Origin: Shinella sp032095155
GTDB taxonomy: Bacteria; Pseudomonadota; Alphaproteobacteria; Rhizobiales; Rhizobiaceae
DNA length: 64,000 bases
Assembly (NCBI RefSeq): GCF_049199905.1
Contig: NZ_JBLZPK010000011.1
Coordinates: 194,572 to 258,571, forward strand
Reading direction: 5' to 3'
The first letter of the stretch is position 1. Each line of letters opens with the position of its first letter. Positions 26,212 to 34,108 of the stretch are shown here, one piece after another. The notes below the pieces were generated by a model that worked only from the letters and a program-made list of their open reading frames with translations, did no database searches and was not told the origin of the DNA. Position numbers and translations under genes: made by a program.

Positions 26212-26692
26212 CTTTGCCCGGCCCGTTGGTCTGGCCCTTCGTCGCTCCCAGAAGCCTGGAAAGGTTTAGGAGGCAGATCATTCCCTGTTCCAAAGTCAGC
26301 ATTCCAGCCGCGAACTGAAGTTCCACCGTGGCGACCACTTCCGGAACGGGCTGCACCGAAGCACTGTCGACGGTGAGGATATCCGAAACGCTGTCGACGA
26401 GGAGGCCAAAGACCTCGTTGCCGACCTCCGCCACCACGATCGCCGAACGCTCGGTTCCGTGCGTCATCCCCATCCCCAGGCGCCCGGCGAGGTCTATGAT
26501 CGGGACGACCTCACCCCTGAGATTGATGACCCCGAGTACGTCCTCGGGAGCGTGGGGTACGGGGGTGCATGCAACCCACCCCCTGATTTCGCGGACCTTC
26601 GTCGTCTCGACGCAAAATTCCTGACCCCGAAGGCTGAAGGCGATGATGTCCATGTCGCTCGCCGCAGTCTGTCTGAATGAGCTGGCCAACAT
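26180..26692 (-). CDS. cheW: CheW chemotaxis coupling protein
   Basis: 170 residues from ATG 26692. GGGAGG lies about seven bases upstream, and the start overlaps the chemoreceptor stop (TGATG), so the two are translationally coupled. The CheW fold is clear: DIIAFSLRGQEFCVETTKV, GVINLRGEVVPIIDLAGRLG, IVVAEVGNEVFGLLVDSVSD and a late segment ending LLNLSRLL. It bridges the receptor and the CheA kinase. No cheA or cheY is in the window, so it must work with a kinase encoded elsewhere. Confidence 0.93.
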   Translation of the reverse strand: MLASSFRQTAASDMDIIAFSLRGQEFCVETTKVREIRGWVACTPVPHAPEDVLGVINLRGEVVPIIDLAGRLGMGMTHGTERSAIVVAEVGNEVFGLLVDSVSDILTVDSASVQPVPEVVATVELQFAAGMLTLEQGMICLLNLSRLLGATKGQTNGPGKDVDLCLPSRH

Positions 26693-28482
26693 CAGAAGTC
26701 CTCCCATGCCTGGGCGAGCGCGTTTCCGCCCCTGATCTGCTGGCTCACTCTGCGGCGAAGCGCATGAACGGGCGTCGGCGCGGTTTCTGGCCTGGCGTAG
26801 GTGGTTGGCACCGCGACATCGAGAACCCCGCCGTCGTCGACCTTGAACTGGCTTACAAGGTTGAACAGCGCGTCTGCCTCGCCGGACAGTCCATGGCTGG
26901 CGGCGTTCGACTCCTCCACCATGGCCGCGTTCTGCTGCGTCCCCTGGTCGATCGTGTTGACCGATATGTTGATCTCGCGCAGACCCACGGCTTGTTCCCG
27001 CGCGCCTTCCACGATGGCCGCGACGTTGACGTCGATGTCCTTCACCTGTGAAACGATGCGGGAAAGCGACTGACCCGTCTCATCTACCAGTGAGACGCCT
27101 GCCTTCACCTGCTCGCCCGAGAGGCCGATCAGGGCCTTGATTTCCTTGGCCGCCCCGGCCGACCGCTGAGCCAGCTCGCGGACCTCCTGGGCGACGACCG
27201 CGAAGCCTTTGCCAGCCTCCCCGGCGCGCGCTGCCTCGACGCCTGCATTCAGCGCCAGCAGGTTGGTCTGGAAGGCGATGTCGTCGATGACGCCGATGAT
27301 GTTGGCGATCTCTTTCGACGATTTCTCGATCGCTCCCATCGCATCGATCGCGCGGGCGACGACTCGGCCGGATTCTTCGGCATTGGTGCGGGCCGAAACG
27401 ACGAGGCGACCCGCTTCGTCGGCACGACGGCTGGAGTCGGAGACCGTCTGGGTGATCTCCTCGAGGGCGGCCGCCGTCTCCTCGACCGAGGCCGCCTGCT
27501 GCTCGGTCCTTTTCGCAAGGTCGTCGGCTGCCGTCTTCATTTCAGACGAACCGGCGGCGATCGCCTGCGCATTTTGCCGGACGGCCTTCATGGTTGAGCG
27601 GAGCTTTCCCGATGTGTTGTTGAAGTCCACCCGAAGCTGTTCGAGTGAGGGAATGAAAGACGTGGGTAGGTCGGCGCAGAGGTTGCCGGATGAGAGCATC
27701 TGCAAGCCGTTTCCGAGGGCCTGTACGTTTTCCACCCGACCCGTAACGTCCGTGGCGAACTTGACGACCTTGAAGACCTTCCCATCCACGCCGAAGATTG
27801 GGTTGTAAGAGGCCTGGATGTAGACCTTATTGCCGGAGCGGCCGATCCGCATGAATTCCTGGGACACGAACTCGCCGGAGCGCAGGCGATCCCAGAACAC
27901 GCGGTAGTCGGGCGTGCGGGTGTACTCCTGATCGCAAAAGATCGAATGGTGCTTGCCGACGATCTCAGACAACTGGTAGCCGAGGGTCTTCAGGAAGTTT
28001 TCGTTGGCGGTGATAATCTCGCCATTCGGTGTAAATTCGATGACCGCCTGTGCCCTCGAGAGGGCGTCAAGTTTTCCCGCGTCTTCAGCGGCTTTCTGCT
28101 TGATCGCGGTGATATCCGTAGCGAACTTTACGACCTTGTATGGCTTGCCCCGGCGAAAGACGGGATTGTACGATGCTTCGATCCAGACGTCGCGCCCGCC
28201 CTTGGCGATGCGGCGGTACTGTTTCCGGTCAAAGTGGCCCTGAGCGAGACGGTCCCAGAAAGTACGGTATTCAGGCAAACTCGCTTCGACGGGATCGACG
28301 AACATCCGGTGATGGCGGCCGATGATCTCGGAGAGGTCATAACTCAGAGCAGCGCAGAAGTTTGTGTTTGCGGTGAGGACGGTTCCGTTGAGATCGAATT
28401 CGATGATTGCCTGCGACTTGTTCATGGCCGACATTACGGCATCGCTGTCGGACTGACTGAAATATGGTATTTTCATATGCAT
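26692..28482 (-). CDS. Soluble double-PAS methyl-accepting chemotaxis protein
   Basis: 596 residues with no membrane segment or signal peptide, so a cytoplasmic receptor. Two PAS domains lie at about residues 20-125 and 140-248; both have the IIEF/VIEF and GRHH/GKHH pattern, and VVKFATDIT or VVKFATDVT at their ends, as in Aer-like energy or redox sensors. The signalling domain follows, with its hairpin tip DDIAFQTNLLALNAGVEAAR at about residues 395-420. The C-terminus ends WEDF, resembling the tether peptides that bind CheR or CheB. It is co-transcribed with CheW. Confidence 0.93.
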   Translation of the reverse strand: MHMKIPYFSQSDSDAVMSAMNKSQAIIEFDLNGTVLTANTNFCAALSYDLSEIIGRHHRMFVDPVEASLPEYRTFWDRLAQGHFDRKQYRRIAKGGRDVWIEASYNPVFRRGKPYKVVKFATDITAIKQKAAEDAGKLDALSRAQAVIEFTPNGEIITANENFLKTLGYQLSEIVGKHHSIFCDQEYTRTPDYRVFWDRLRSGEFVSQEFMRIGRSGNKVYIQASYNPIFGVDGKVFKVVKFATDVTGRVENVQALGNGLQMLSSGNLCADLPTSFIPSLEQLRVDFNNTSGKLRSTMKAVRQNAQAIAAGSSEMKTAADDLAKRTEQQAASVEETAAALEEITQTVSDSSRRADEAGRLVVSARTNAEESGRVVARAIDAMGAIEKSSKEIANIIGVIDDIAFQTNLLALNAGVEAARAGEAGKGFAVVAQEVRELAQRSAGAAKEIKALIGLSGEQVKAGVSLVDETGQSLSRIVSQVKDIDVNVAAIVEGAREQAVGLREINISVNTIDQGTQQNAAMVEESNAASHGLSGEADALFNLVSQFKVDDGGVLDVAVPTTYARPETAPTPVHALRRRVSQQIRGGNALAQAWEDF

Positions 28483-28806
28483 TCCTCTTTGTTGCCGATG
28501 GCGTGGGCGTGCGGACGCAGCCGCTGCCCGGATGAGCGGGCAGTCGCCAATGTCGGATATGGAAGACCCGGGACGGCTCTAGCGTCCTGTGTCCTGTTAA
28601 AGATGAAGTGTGGTGGCCGGCGCTTGGGAGCGCTGGTCAATCTCGAAAGCCGGGAATGTGGAGGCCGTCTTTTTTCGATAACCCCGAAAATAGGGGTGAC
28701 CTCCTAACGGAGGATTAAGAAAATCGCGCCAAGGCAAGCGAATGCGTTCTTTTTGGGAAATTGCCCAAAAAGACGTCGATTGATCATGTTCGGGATTGGG
28801 ACTGTT
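28483..28806. other. Intergenic region between the chemoreceptor and LuxR solo 2
   Basis: About 324 bases upstream of the receptor gene on the minus strand. It should hold the receptor promoter. A run TTTTTTCGATAACCCCGAAA near 28670 and AT-rich DNA around 28750 stand out, but no confident promoter or operator could be fixed. Confidence 0.35.
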
Positions 28807-29535
28807 TTAGTCTATCAGCCGATGCCGGATGGCCATTGCGATCGCATGTGCGCGATTGCGCGCTTGTAGCTTTTTTGTTGCCGATTTGAGATAGCTGTCC
28901 ACGGTCTCGCGGGTGAACCTCGAGGCTGCAGCAATCTCTTCGCTTGTCATTCCCTGGCCCGCAAGGCGAATGCATTCGACTTCACCGTGGAGCAGTCCGA
29001 CGATCTGTAGGCCGAAACGGTCTACAAACGGGCGGGTCACTCGCTCGTGAAGAGGGGTGGCGATCATGCCGAGATACTCTGCCTCGTCGGCCCCGAACGG
29101 CGCGCCTTCCCTTGCGAAGACGACGGAACCGTAATTGTGTCCGCCGCGGCGCAGGAAGAACGCTATCCGGCGGGATATGCGGAAGGTGCGCAATAGGTAC
29201 GCGAGACGCTGGGGCATTTCGTAGTGCCCAGCCAAGCTGTCTTCGGTCACAACGCCAGCGCCGTCTTTTCCCGCCAGGACCATCGGATCGTCAAGGAAGA
29301 GCTTTTCGCCGGCATAGGCCTCCACGAAGGCCGGGGGAAAGCTTGAGGTCACGCTGTTGAAGTTTCCGACCTTGTACGATCCGAGGTCGAAACCGCTGAC
29401 GCTAACGAAATCGAAAGGAACGGCGCGCTTTGCCAACGCGACCGCGGCGTCGTCGCTCATCCGGCGATGCCGCGGTAGGGAAGCCAGATCGTCAGGCAGT
29501 TCAGCGATTTTGGCTTGGCTCAACATTTTCAACAT
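28807..29535 (-). CDS. LuxR-type regulator with autoinducer-binding-like domain (solo 2)
   Basis: 242 residues, paralogous to the gene at 24936-25670. Shared marks are AVPFDF, PPAFVEAYAGEKLFLDDPMV, a PQRLxYLxRTF segment and the HTH end TVDSYLKSATKKLQARNRAH. The helix-turn-helix core reads GMTSEEIAAASRFTRETVDS. Again the pocket Trp residues of true acyl-homoserine-lactone receptors are lacking and no synthase is present. It lies upstream of the chemoreceptor in the same direction but 324 bases away, so it may control the receptor and cheW. The pair could act as a heterodimer, as VisN/VisR are thought to do. Confidence 0.85.
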   Translation of the reverse strand: MLKMLSQAKIAELPDDLASLPRHRRMSDDAAVALAKRAVPFDFVSVSGFDLGSYKVGNFNSVTSSFPPAFVEAYAGEKLFLDDPMVLAGKDGAGVVTEDSLAGHYEMPQRLAYLLRTFRISRRIAFFLRRGGHNYGSVVFAREGAPFGADEAEYLGMIATPLHERVTRPFVDRFGLQIVGLLHGEVECIRLAGQGMTSEEIAAASRFTRETVDSYLKSATKKLQARNRAHAIAMAIRHRLID

Positions 29536-29999
29536 TTCTCGAGATCGGTGCGCGTCCTTGGCACCAAATCTGGGGGCAAGGTATTAAGGCTAGGTTAATG
29601 CGAATACCTATAAGTTTAATCATTCAGGCGATTTCAACTTACTATCGACGTTTTCGGGTAGGTTTTCCCCGACAATGTCCACCAGCGTGCAGCGGTGTCG
29701 CCACTGACGCATTCGCCGAGCGGCCATCACACGCCCCAAGCGTCAATCGCAATATCGGCTTAACCATGCCGGCCATCTGGGTCACTCACCATCGGGAACA
29801 CGTTGCATTTTTACTGACTGATTCACGTTCGTTCAACAACTCTGCCCTAAATTTGGGGTGTCGGGCATCTCGCCCAGGCCGTCATGACGACGGTTCGTTA
29901 CAGGTCTCCTTCTAACTGGAGATGCGCGGACACCAGCCCTCCCGGCATGTCGCTTTTGACGGCCGACGCTTTAGGCTTCGGCGAACGCGAGGATTCTCA
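29536..29999. other. Divergent intergenic region, 464 bases
   Basis: Lies between LuxR solo 2 (minus) and the exported-protein/histidine-kinase operon (plus), so promoters for both must be here. Candidate AT-rich stretches are at 29580-29645 and 29800-29860. I found no coding remnant and no palindrome convincing enough to name. Confidence 0.4.
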
Positions 30000-30497
30000 A
30001 TGCATTCCGCAATCCGCATGACGGCCCTTGCCGCAACCCTGCTCGCCAGTCAGGCTTTCGCGCTCGACGCGCCGAAAGGGCAGGTCGTTCTGACCGTGTC
30101 AGGCGAACTCTCCCATCCGAACGCCGGGAAATCGGCCGAGTTCGACCTTGCCATGCTCGAGGCGCTGCCCGGGCGCAAGGGAACGATGGAAACCCCTTGG
30201 ACAACCGGAAAGGTCGAGTTTTCCGGACCGCTCCTCCGCGCGGTTCTCGAAGCGGCCGGGGCCAAGGGGACGAGCATCAAGCTCGTCGCTCTCAATGACT
30301 ACGCGGCCGAGGTGCCGATGGAAGATGCCACTGAACTCGACAGCATGCTGGCATCGAGGATGAACGGCGAGACGATGTCGGTTCGTGATAAGGGGCCGCT
30401 GTTCATGATCTATCCGTTTGACAAGGACGCGACACTCTACAACGAGAAGTACTTTTCGCGGTCCGTCTGGCAGATCAAGTCGATCGAGGTCAAGTAA
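30000..30497 (+). CDS. Small exported molybdopterin-oxidoreductase-domain-like protein
   Basis: 165 residues from ATG 30000, with GAGG eight bases upstream. Residues 1-22 are a signal peptide ending SQAFA. The mature protein resembles a short sulfite-oxidase/YedY-type domain: LTVSGEL, FDLAMLEALP, GKVEFSGPLLRAVLEAAGAK, then VALNDYAAEVPMED, RDKGPLFMIYPFD and SRSVWQIKSIEVK. There is no cysteine at all, so it lacks the residue that ligates molybdenum and is probably not an enzyme. It sits two bases before the histidine-kinase gene, which suggests a periplasmic sensing partner for that kinase (inference). Confidence 0.78.
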   Translation: MHSAIRMTALAATLLASQAFALDAPKGQVVLTVSGELSHPNAGKSAEFDLAMLEALPGRKGTMETPWTTGKVEFSGPLLRAVLEAAGAKGTSIKLVALNDYAAEVPMEDATELDSMLASRMNGETMSVRDKGPLFMIYPFDKDATLYNEKYFSRSVWQIKSIEVK

Positions 30498-30499
30498 CC

Positions 30500-32695
30500 A
30501 TGGACAACGCCGGGAAGAACGGTGACGTCATTCGGCGAGTTAGCAAAGGCACTGCGTTCCTGCAGAGTTTTGCCGTCTTGCTGTTGATTGGCCTTATCTA
30601 CCTTCTCTCCGGAATTTACGGGAAATACCAGGAACTGCAGGACGGTATCCGCGAGAACGCCCTGTGGTCGGTCTACCAGCTTGACCGGGAAACGAGACGG
30701 CTGAACGAGGCCGCCTCCGAAATGCTTGTTCGGGTCGATGTGTCCGATGAGGCGGTTTCCCTCCTGACAACGCGCTACGACATCCTCTATTCCCGTATGG
30801 CGCTTCTCAAGAAGGCCAACCTCGACCTCCGCCTCGGAGACACCCCCGGCCTGGCCCAGCTTGTCGCGAATATCGAGCCCGCAGTTATGTCAAAGGCCCC
30901 TATGTTCGACGGGATCGCGGCGGGACAACATCTGGACGTCAGCATGCTCGCGAAATTCGTTTCCGACATGAAGGGCTTGATGAAAAACACCGAGGAGTTG
31001 CTGACCAACACCAACAACAAGGTCAGTTCCGAGCGCGCCGACGCAAGGGAAGCACTGCAATCGCTTCAGCTCAAGACGGGAGCCGTCACCGCGGTGCTTT
31101 CGCTCAGCGTCGGTATCCTCGTCATATCCCTGAGGCGGCAGTTGAAGTCCGTACGGGCGGCAGGTCTCGAATTCGAAGGTATGACCCGCGAACTGAAAGA
31201 GTCCTTCGCCGCCGCGGAGGCGGGGAACAGAGCCAAGTCCCAGTTCATGGCGACCATGGGGCACGAAGTCCGCACGCCGCTCAACGCCATTCTCGGAACG
31301 GCGGAACTTCTCGAACTGTCGGAACTTCCCGAGCGGGTTCGCGGAGGCGTCCAAACGATCCGCCGCTCAGGCCAGTCGCTGCTGGAAATCCTCAACGAGA
31401 TTCTAGACTTCGCGAAAATGGAAAACGGAGAGATCGACGTCCAGCTCGGTCCTGTCGATGTTGCCGCTCTGGTATCCGATACCGTGGCAATGCTCCGCGA
31501 CCGGGCGGCGGAGAAGAGCAATTCGCTCGTCGCCGACTTGCCCGTCGGCCACGGCAAAATCTTCGTGATGACAGATCAGACCCGTCTGCGTCAGGTCGTC
31601 CTCAATCTATTGAGCAACGCCATAAAGTTCACGTCGAACGGTATGGTCGCGGTGAAGCTCTCTGAGGAAGACATCGATGACCGCACGCTATTGAAGTTCG
31701 CGGTTACCGATACCGGGATCGGGATCGATGAGGAAGGGCAGGGCCGTCTGTTCAAACCCTTCTCCCAGGTTGATGCGAGCATTTCCAGAAACTACGGCGG
31801 AACCGGGTTGGGATTGATCATCTGCAAGGAAATCGTCGAATCCCTCGGCGGCCGGATCGGGGTGCGGAGTGCCAAGGGACAGGGTAGCACTTTCTGGTTT
31901 GAACTCCCGGTGGACAGGGCTGACGAGAGGGACACGGTGCAGGCTGCAGCTCCGGTTGATTTTGCTGGCGTGATACCCAAGCTCCGCATCCTGCTTGTGG
32001 AAGACAACCTCGTGAACCAGCAGGTCGCGGCTGGCTTTCTTCGCCATCTCGGACAGGGTGTCGAGGTGGCCAACGACGGAGCGGAAGCGGTCGAGATGTT
32101 AGCCGCGTCCCGGTTCGACCTTGTGTTGATGGACATGCAGATGCCGCGCATGGACGGAATTGAGGCAACAAAGGCGATCCGCGGCACGGGAAACGACGTG
32201 CCGATAGTCGCAATGACGGCGAACGCCTCTGAAGACGACCGCCGTCTATGCGCAGCCGCAGGCATGAACGGGTTCCAATCCAAGCCCGTAACGAAGAATC
32301 AGCTCGCCAGGGTTATATCCGCTTTCGAGGTTCGCTCGGACGCTACGGTGGCGGCCAATATGGCGTTGGACGCTGTTTCCGTCTCTGGTGCGGCGTTGAA
32401 TGACCGCCAAGCCGAGATCGTCGAAGCGCTTGGCGAGGACACTTACAATGAATTGCTGGACGCGTTCTTCGAAGATGCGTCTCAAATTCTCGCTGATCTC
32501 GCCGAAGCCGTGGTGCATGAAAGATCGAACGACATCGATCGGTTGCTTCATACTCTCAAAGGCGCGGCGGGTAACCTCGGCTTCGATAGCGTCGCCCACA
32601 CCGCGCAGTCTCTCAGGGAGAAACGCGCATCCCAGTCTGGACTGGCGGCCATGGCCGCCGAGATAGAAACGCAGCGGACAAAGCGGGCCGCATGA
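30500..32695 (+). CDS. Hybrid sensor histidine kinase with receiver and HPt domains
   Basis: 731 residues. Two membrane helices (about 18-40 and 195-212) bracket a mostly helical periplasmic domain of about 150 residues. Then come HisKA with His255 in GHEVRTPLN, an ATPase domain with LRQVVLNLLSNAIKFT and GGTGLGLIICKEIVESLGG, and a receiver with Asp545 in LVLMDMQMP. Last is an HPt domain with His684 in LLHTLKGAAGN. All phosphorelay residues are intact, so it can run a His-Asp-His relay by itself and pass phosphate to a further receiver, most likely the next gene. Starts three bases after the exported protein's stop codon. Confidence 0.93.
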   Translation: MDNAGKNGDVIRRVSKGTAFLQSFAVLLLIGLIYLLSGIYGKYQELQDGIRENALWSVYQLDRETRRLNEAASEMLVRVDVSDEAVSLLTTRYDILYSRMALLKKANLDLRLGDTPGLAQLVANIEPAVMSKAPMFDGIAAGQHLDVSMLAKFVSDMKGLMKNTEELLTNTNNKVSSERADAREALQSLQLKTGAVTAVLSLSVGILVISLRRQLKSVRAAGLEFEGMTRELKESFAAAEAGNRAKSQFMATMGHEVRTPLNAILGTAELLELSELPERVRGGVQTIRRSGQSLLEILNEILDFAKMENGEIDVQLGPVDVAALVSDTVAMLRDRAAEKSNSLVADLPVGHGKIFVMTDQTRLRQVVLNLLSNAIKFTSNGMVAVKLSEEDIDDRTLLKFAVTDTGIGIDEEGQGRLFKPFSQVDASISRNYGGTGLGLIICKEIVESLGGRIGVRSAKGQGSTFWFELPVDRADERDTVQAAAPVDFAGVIPKLRILLVEDNLVNQQVAAGFLRHLGQGVEVANDGAEAVEMLAASRFDLVLMDMQMPRMDGIEATKAIRGTGNDVPIVAMTANASEDDRRLCAAAGMNGFQSKPVTKNQLARVISAFEVRSDATVAANMALDAVSVSGAALNDRQAEIVEALGEDTYNELLDAFFEDASQILADLAEAVVHERSNDIDRLLHTLKGAAGNLGFDSVAHTAQSLREKRASQSGLAAMAAEIETQRTKRAA

Positions 32696-32706
32696 GGAGC
32701 CAGTGA

Positions 32707-33777
32707 ATGCGCATTCTTATTGTTGATGACAACCGTACCAACCTCATGTTCCTGTCTAAGCTGGTATCGAAGATCAGGGGCTGCGAACCATTAGCCTTCA
32801 CCGATCCGGCGGAGGTCCTCGCCGCGATGCCGAAACTGGATTTCGACATCGCCGTGGTCGATTACCAGATGCCGGGTTACAACGGAGTGGAGTTGCTTCG
32901 CGAGATCAACTTCTTCGAGAAATATCGCGAGAAGCCATACGTCATGGTAACAGCCGACACTGACCTCGCGACCCGCATGACGTGCCTGGACGCTGGCTCG
33001 ATCGACTTTCTGACAAAGCCCGTGAACCCCCTGGAATTCCAGGCGCGGATGCGCAACCTCGTCGCGCTGGTCGAAGCCCGTAACAAACTGGCAGACAAGG
33101 CGGAGTGGCTGCGCCAGGAAATCGAAAAGGCGACCGAGGAAATCAGGGCACGCGAGGAGGAAATCATCGACCGCCTTTCGATCGCGGCAAGCTACAAGGA
33201 CTCGGAAACCGGCCTTCACACCAAGCGTGTCGCGGCATATTCCGAGGCCATCGCTCAGGCGTTGGGCCTCCCGCCCGAAACCTGCACAAACATACGGCTC
33301 GCGTCCCCGATGCATGACATCGGGAAGGTCGGTATACGCGATGCGGTCCTGCTCAAGAAGGGCAAGCTCACGGAACAGGAGTTCTCTGAGATGCAGACGC
33401 ACACCTTGATCGGCTGCGATATCCTGAATGAATCTCGGTCTAGCCTTCTCCGTCTCGCGGCGGAAATCGCGGGGTCTCACCACGAGCGGTGGGACGGGCA
33501 GGGCTATCCGCGCAGACTGTCCGGCGAGGATATTCCGCTCGCTGGGCGTATCGTTGCTGTCGCGGATAATTTCGACGCGCTCACGACCGTCAGACCATAT
33601 AAGGAGGCTTGGAGCGTCGAGCAGGCTGTCGCTCACATCCGAAGCCGCGCTGGCAGTCAGTTCGATCCCTCCTGCGTAGACGCCTTTGTCGCGACCTTGC
33701 CTGCGATCCGCAGTATCATGGACGGGTACGTTGACGAAAGGGAGTTCGGGCCCGTCGAATTGGCCGTCAGCGCTTAA
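32707..33777 (+). CDS. Response regulator with HD-GYP cyclic-di-GMP phosphodiesterase domain
   Basis: 356 residues. The receiver (1-120) has Asp52 in AVVDYQMPG and a Lys in FLTKPVNP. A charged coiled coil (about 125-155) joins it to the HD-GYP domain. There the HD pair is His203-Asp204 in PMHDIGKVGIRD, and the later marks are HHERWDGQGYP, starting at His258, and DNFDALTTVRPY. The motif reads GYP in the expected HHExxxGxGYP context. All metal ligands seem present, so it should degrade cyclic-di-GMP when phosphorylated, like RpfG. It follows the hybrid kinase by 11 bases and is its likely target. Confidence 0.92.
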   Translation: MRILIVDDNRTNLMFLSKLVSKIRGCEPLAFTDPAEVLAAMPKLDFDIAVVDYQMPGYNGVELLREINFFEKYREKPYVMVTADTDLATRMTCLDAGSIDFLTKPVNPLEFQARMRNLVALVEARNKLADKAEWLRQEIEKATEEIRAREEEIIDRLSIAASYKDSETGLHTKRVAAYSEAIAQALGLPPETCTNIRLASPMHDIGKVGIRDAVLLKKGKLTEQEFSEMQTHTLIGCDILNESRSSLLRLAAEIAGSHHERWDGQGYPRRLSGEDIPLAGRIVAVADNFDALTTVRPYKEAWSVEQAVAHIRSRAGSQFDPSCVDAFVATLPAIRSIMDGYVDEREFGPVELAVSA

Positions 33778-34084
33778 GATTGTGCGTGGGCGCGGGTTGG
33801 CGGACAGGCGGGCTACCGGTCACGCACTCCACGCACACGCGCTCGCAACACCCCAGTACGACCCGGCGCACAACGGCGATACGTGACATCGGCCCTGAGA
33901 GTCGTGACGAGCGCCCTTCTGCCCACGAGTTGCCTTACCCGCGAGACCTGCCGTTTAGGCGAGCATTTCACCATCCCTGACCTACATGAGGTTCCCGCAC
34001 CGCGAGATTCGTCGGTCTTGGAGGCCTTGGAGCGCGAGGGAAAAATAAGAGCGCGCCCGCGGATAATGGTCCGTGTCGAGCCTA
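33778..34084. other. Intergenic region, no gene seen
   Basis: About 305 bases after the HD-GYP gene. Open frames exist but give no recognisable protein. The N-terminal ATPase part of htpG, which should be here, cannot be found in any frame. Confidence 0.4.
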
Positions 34085-34106
34085 CTACATCGCGTTTACG
34101 ATGTAG
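34085..34106. repeat. Perfect 8-bp inverted repeat at the htpG break
   Basis: CTACATCG (34085-34092) and CGATGTAG (34099-34106) around a 6-base spacer lie just before htpG homology begins. It could be the end of whatever removed the 5' part, or a hairpin over the start. Confidence 0.5.
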
Positions 34107-34108
34107 GG

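Noticed and set aside
29430..29915. 161-codon plus-strand frame overlapping the start of LuxR solo 2
   Set aside because: No recognisable protein, overlaps a solid gene on the other strand and covers the divergent promoter region.
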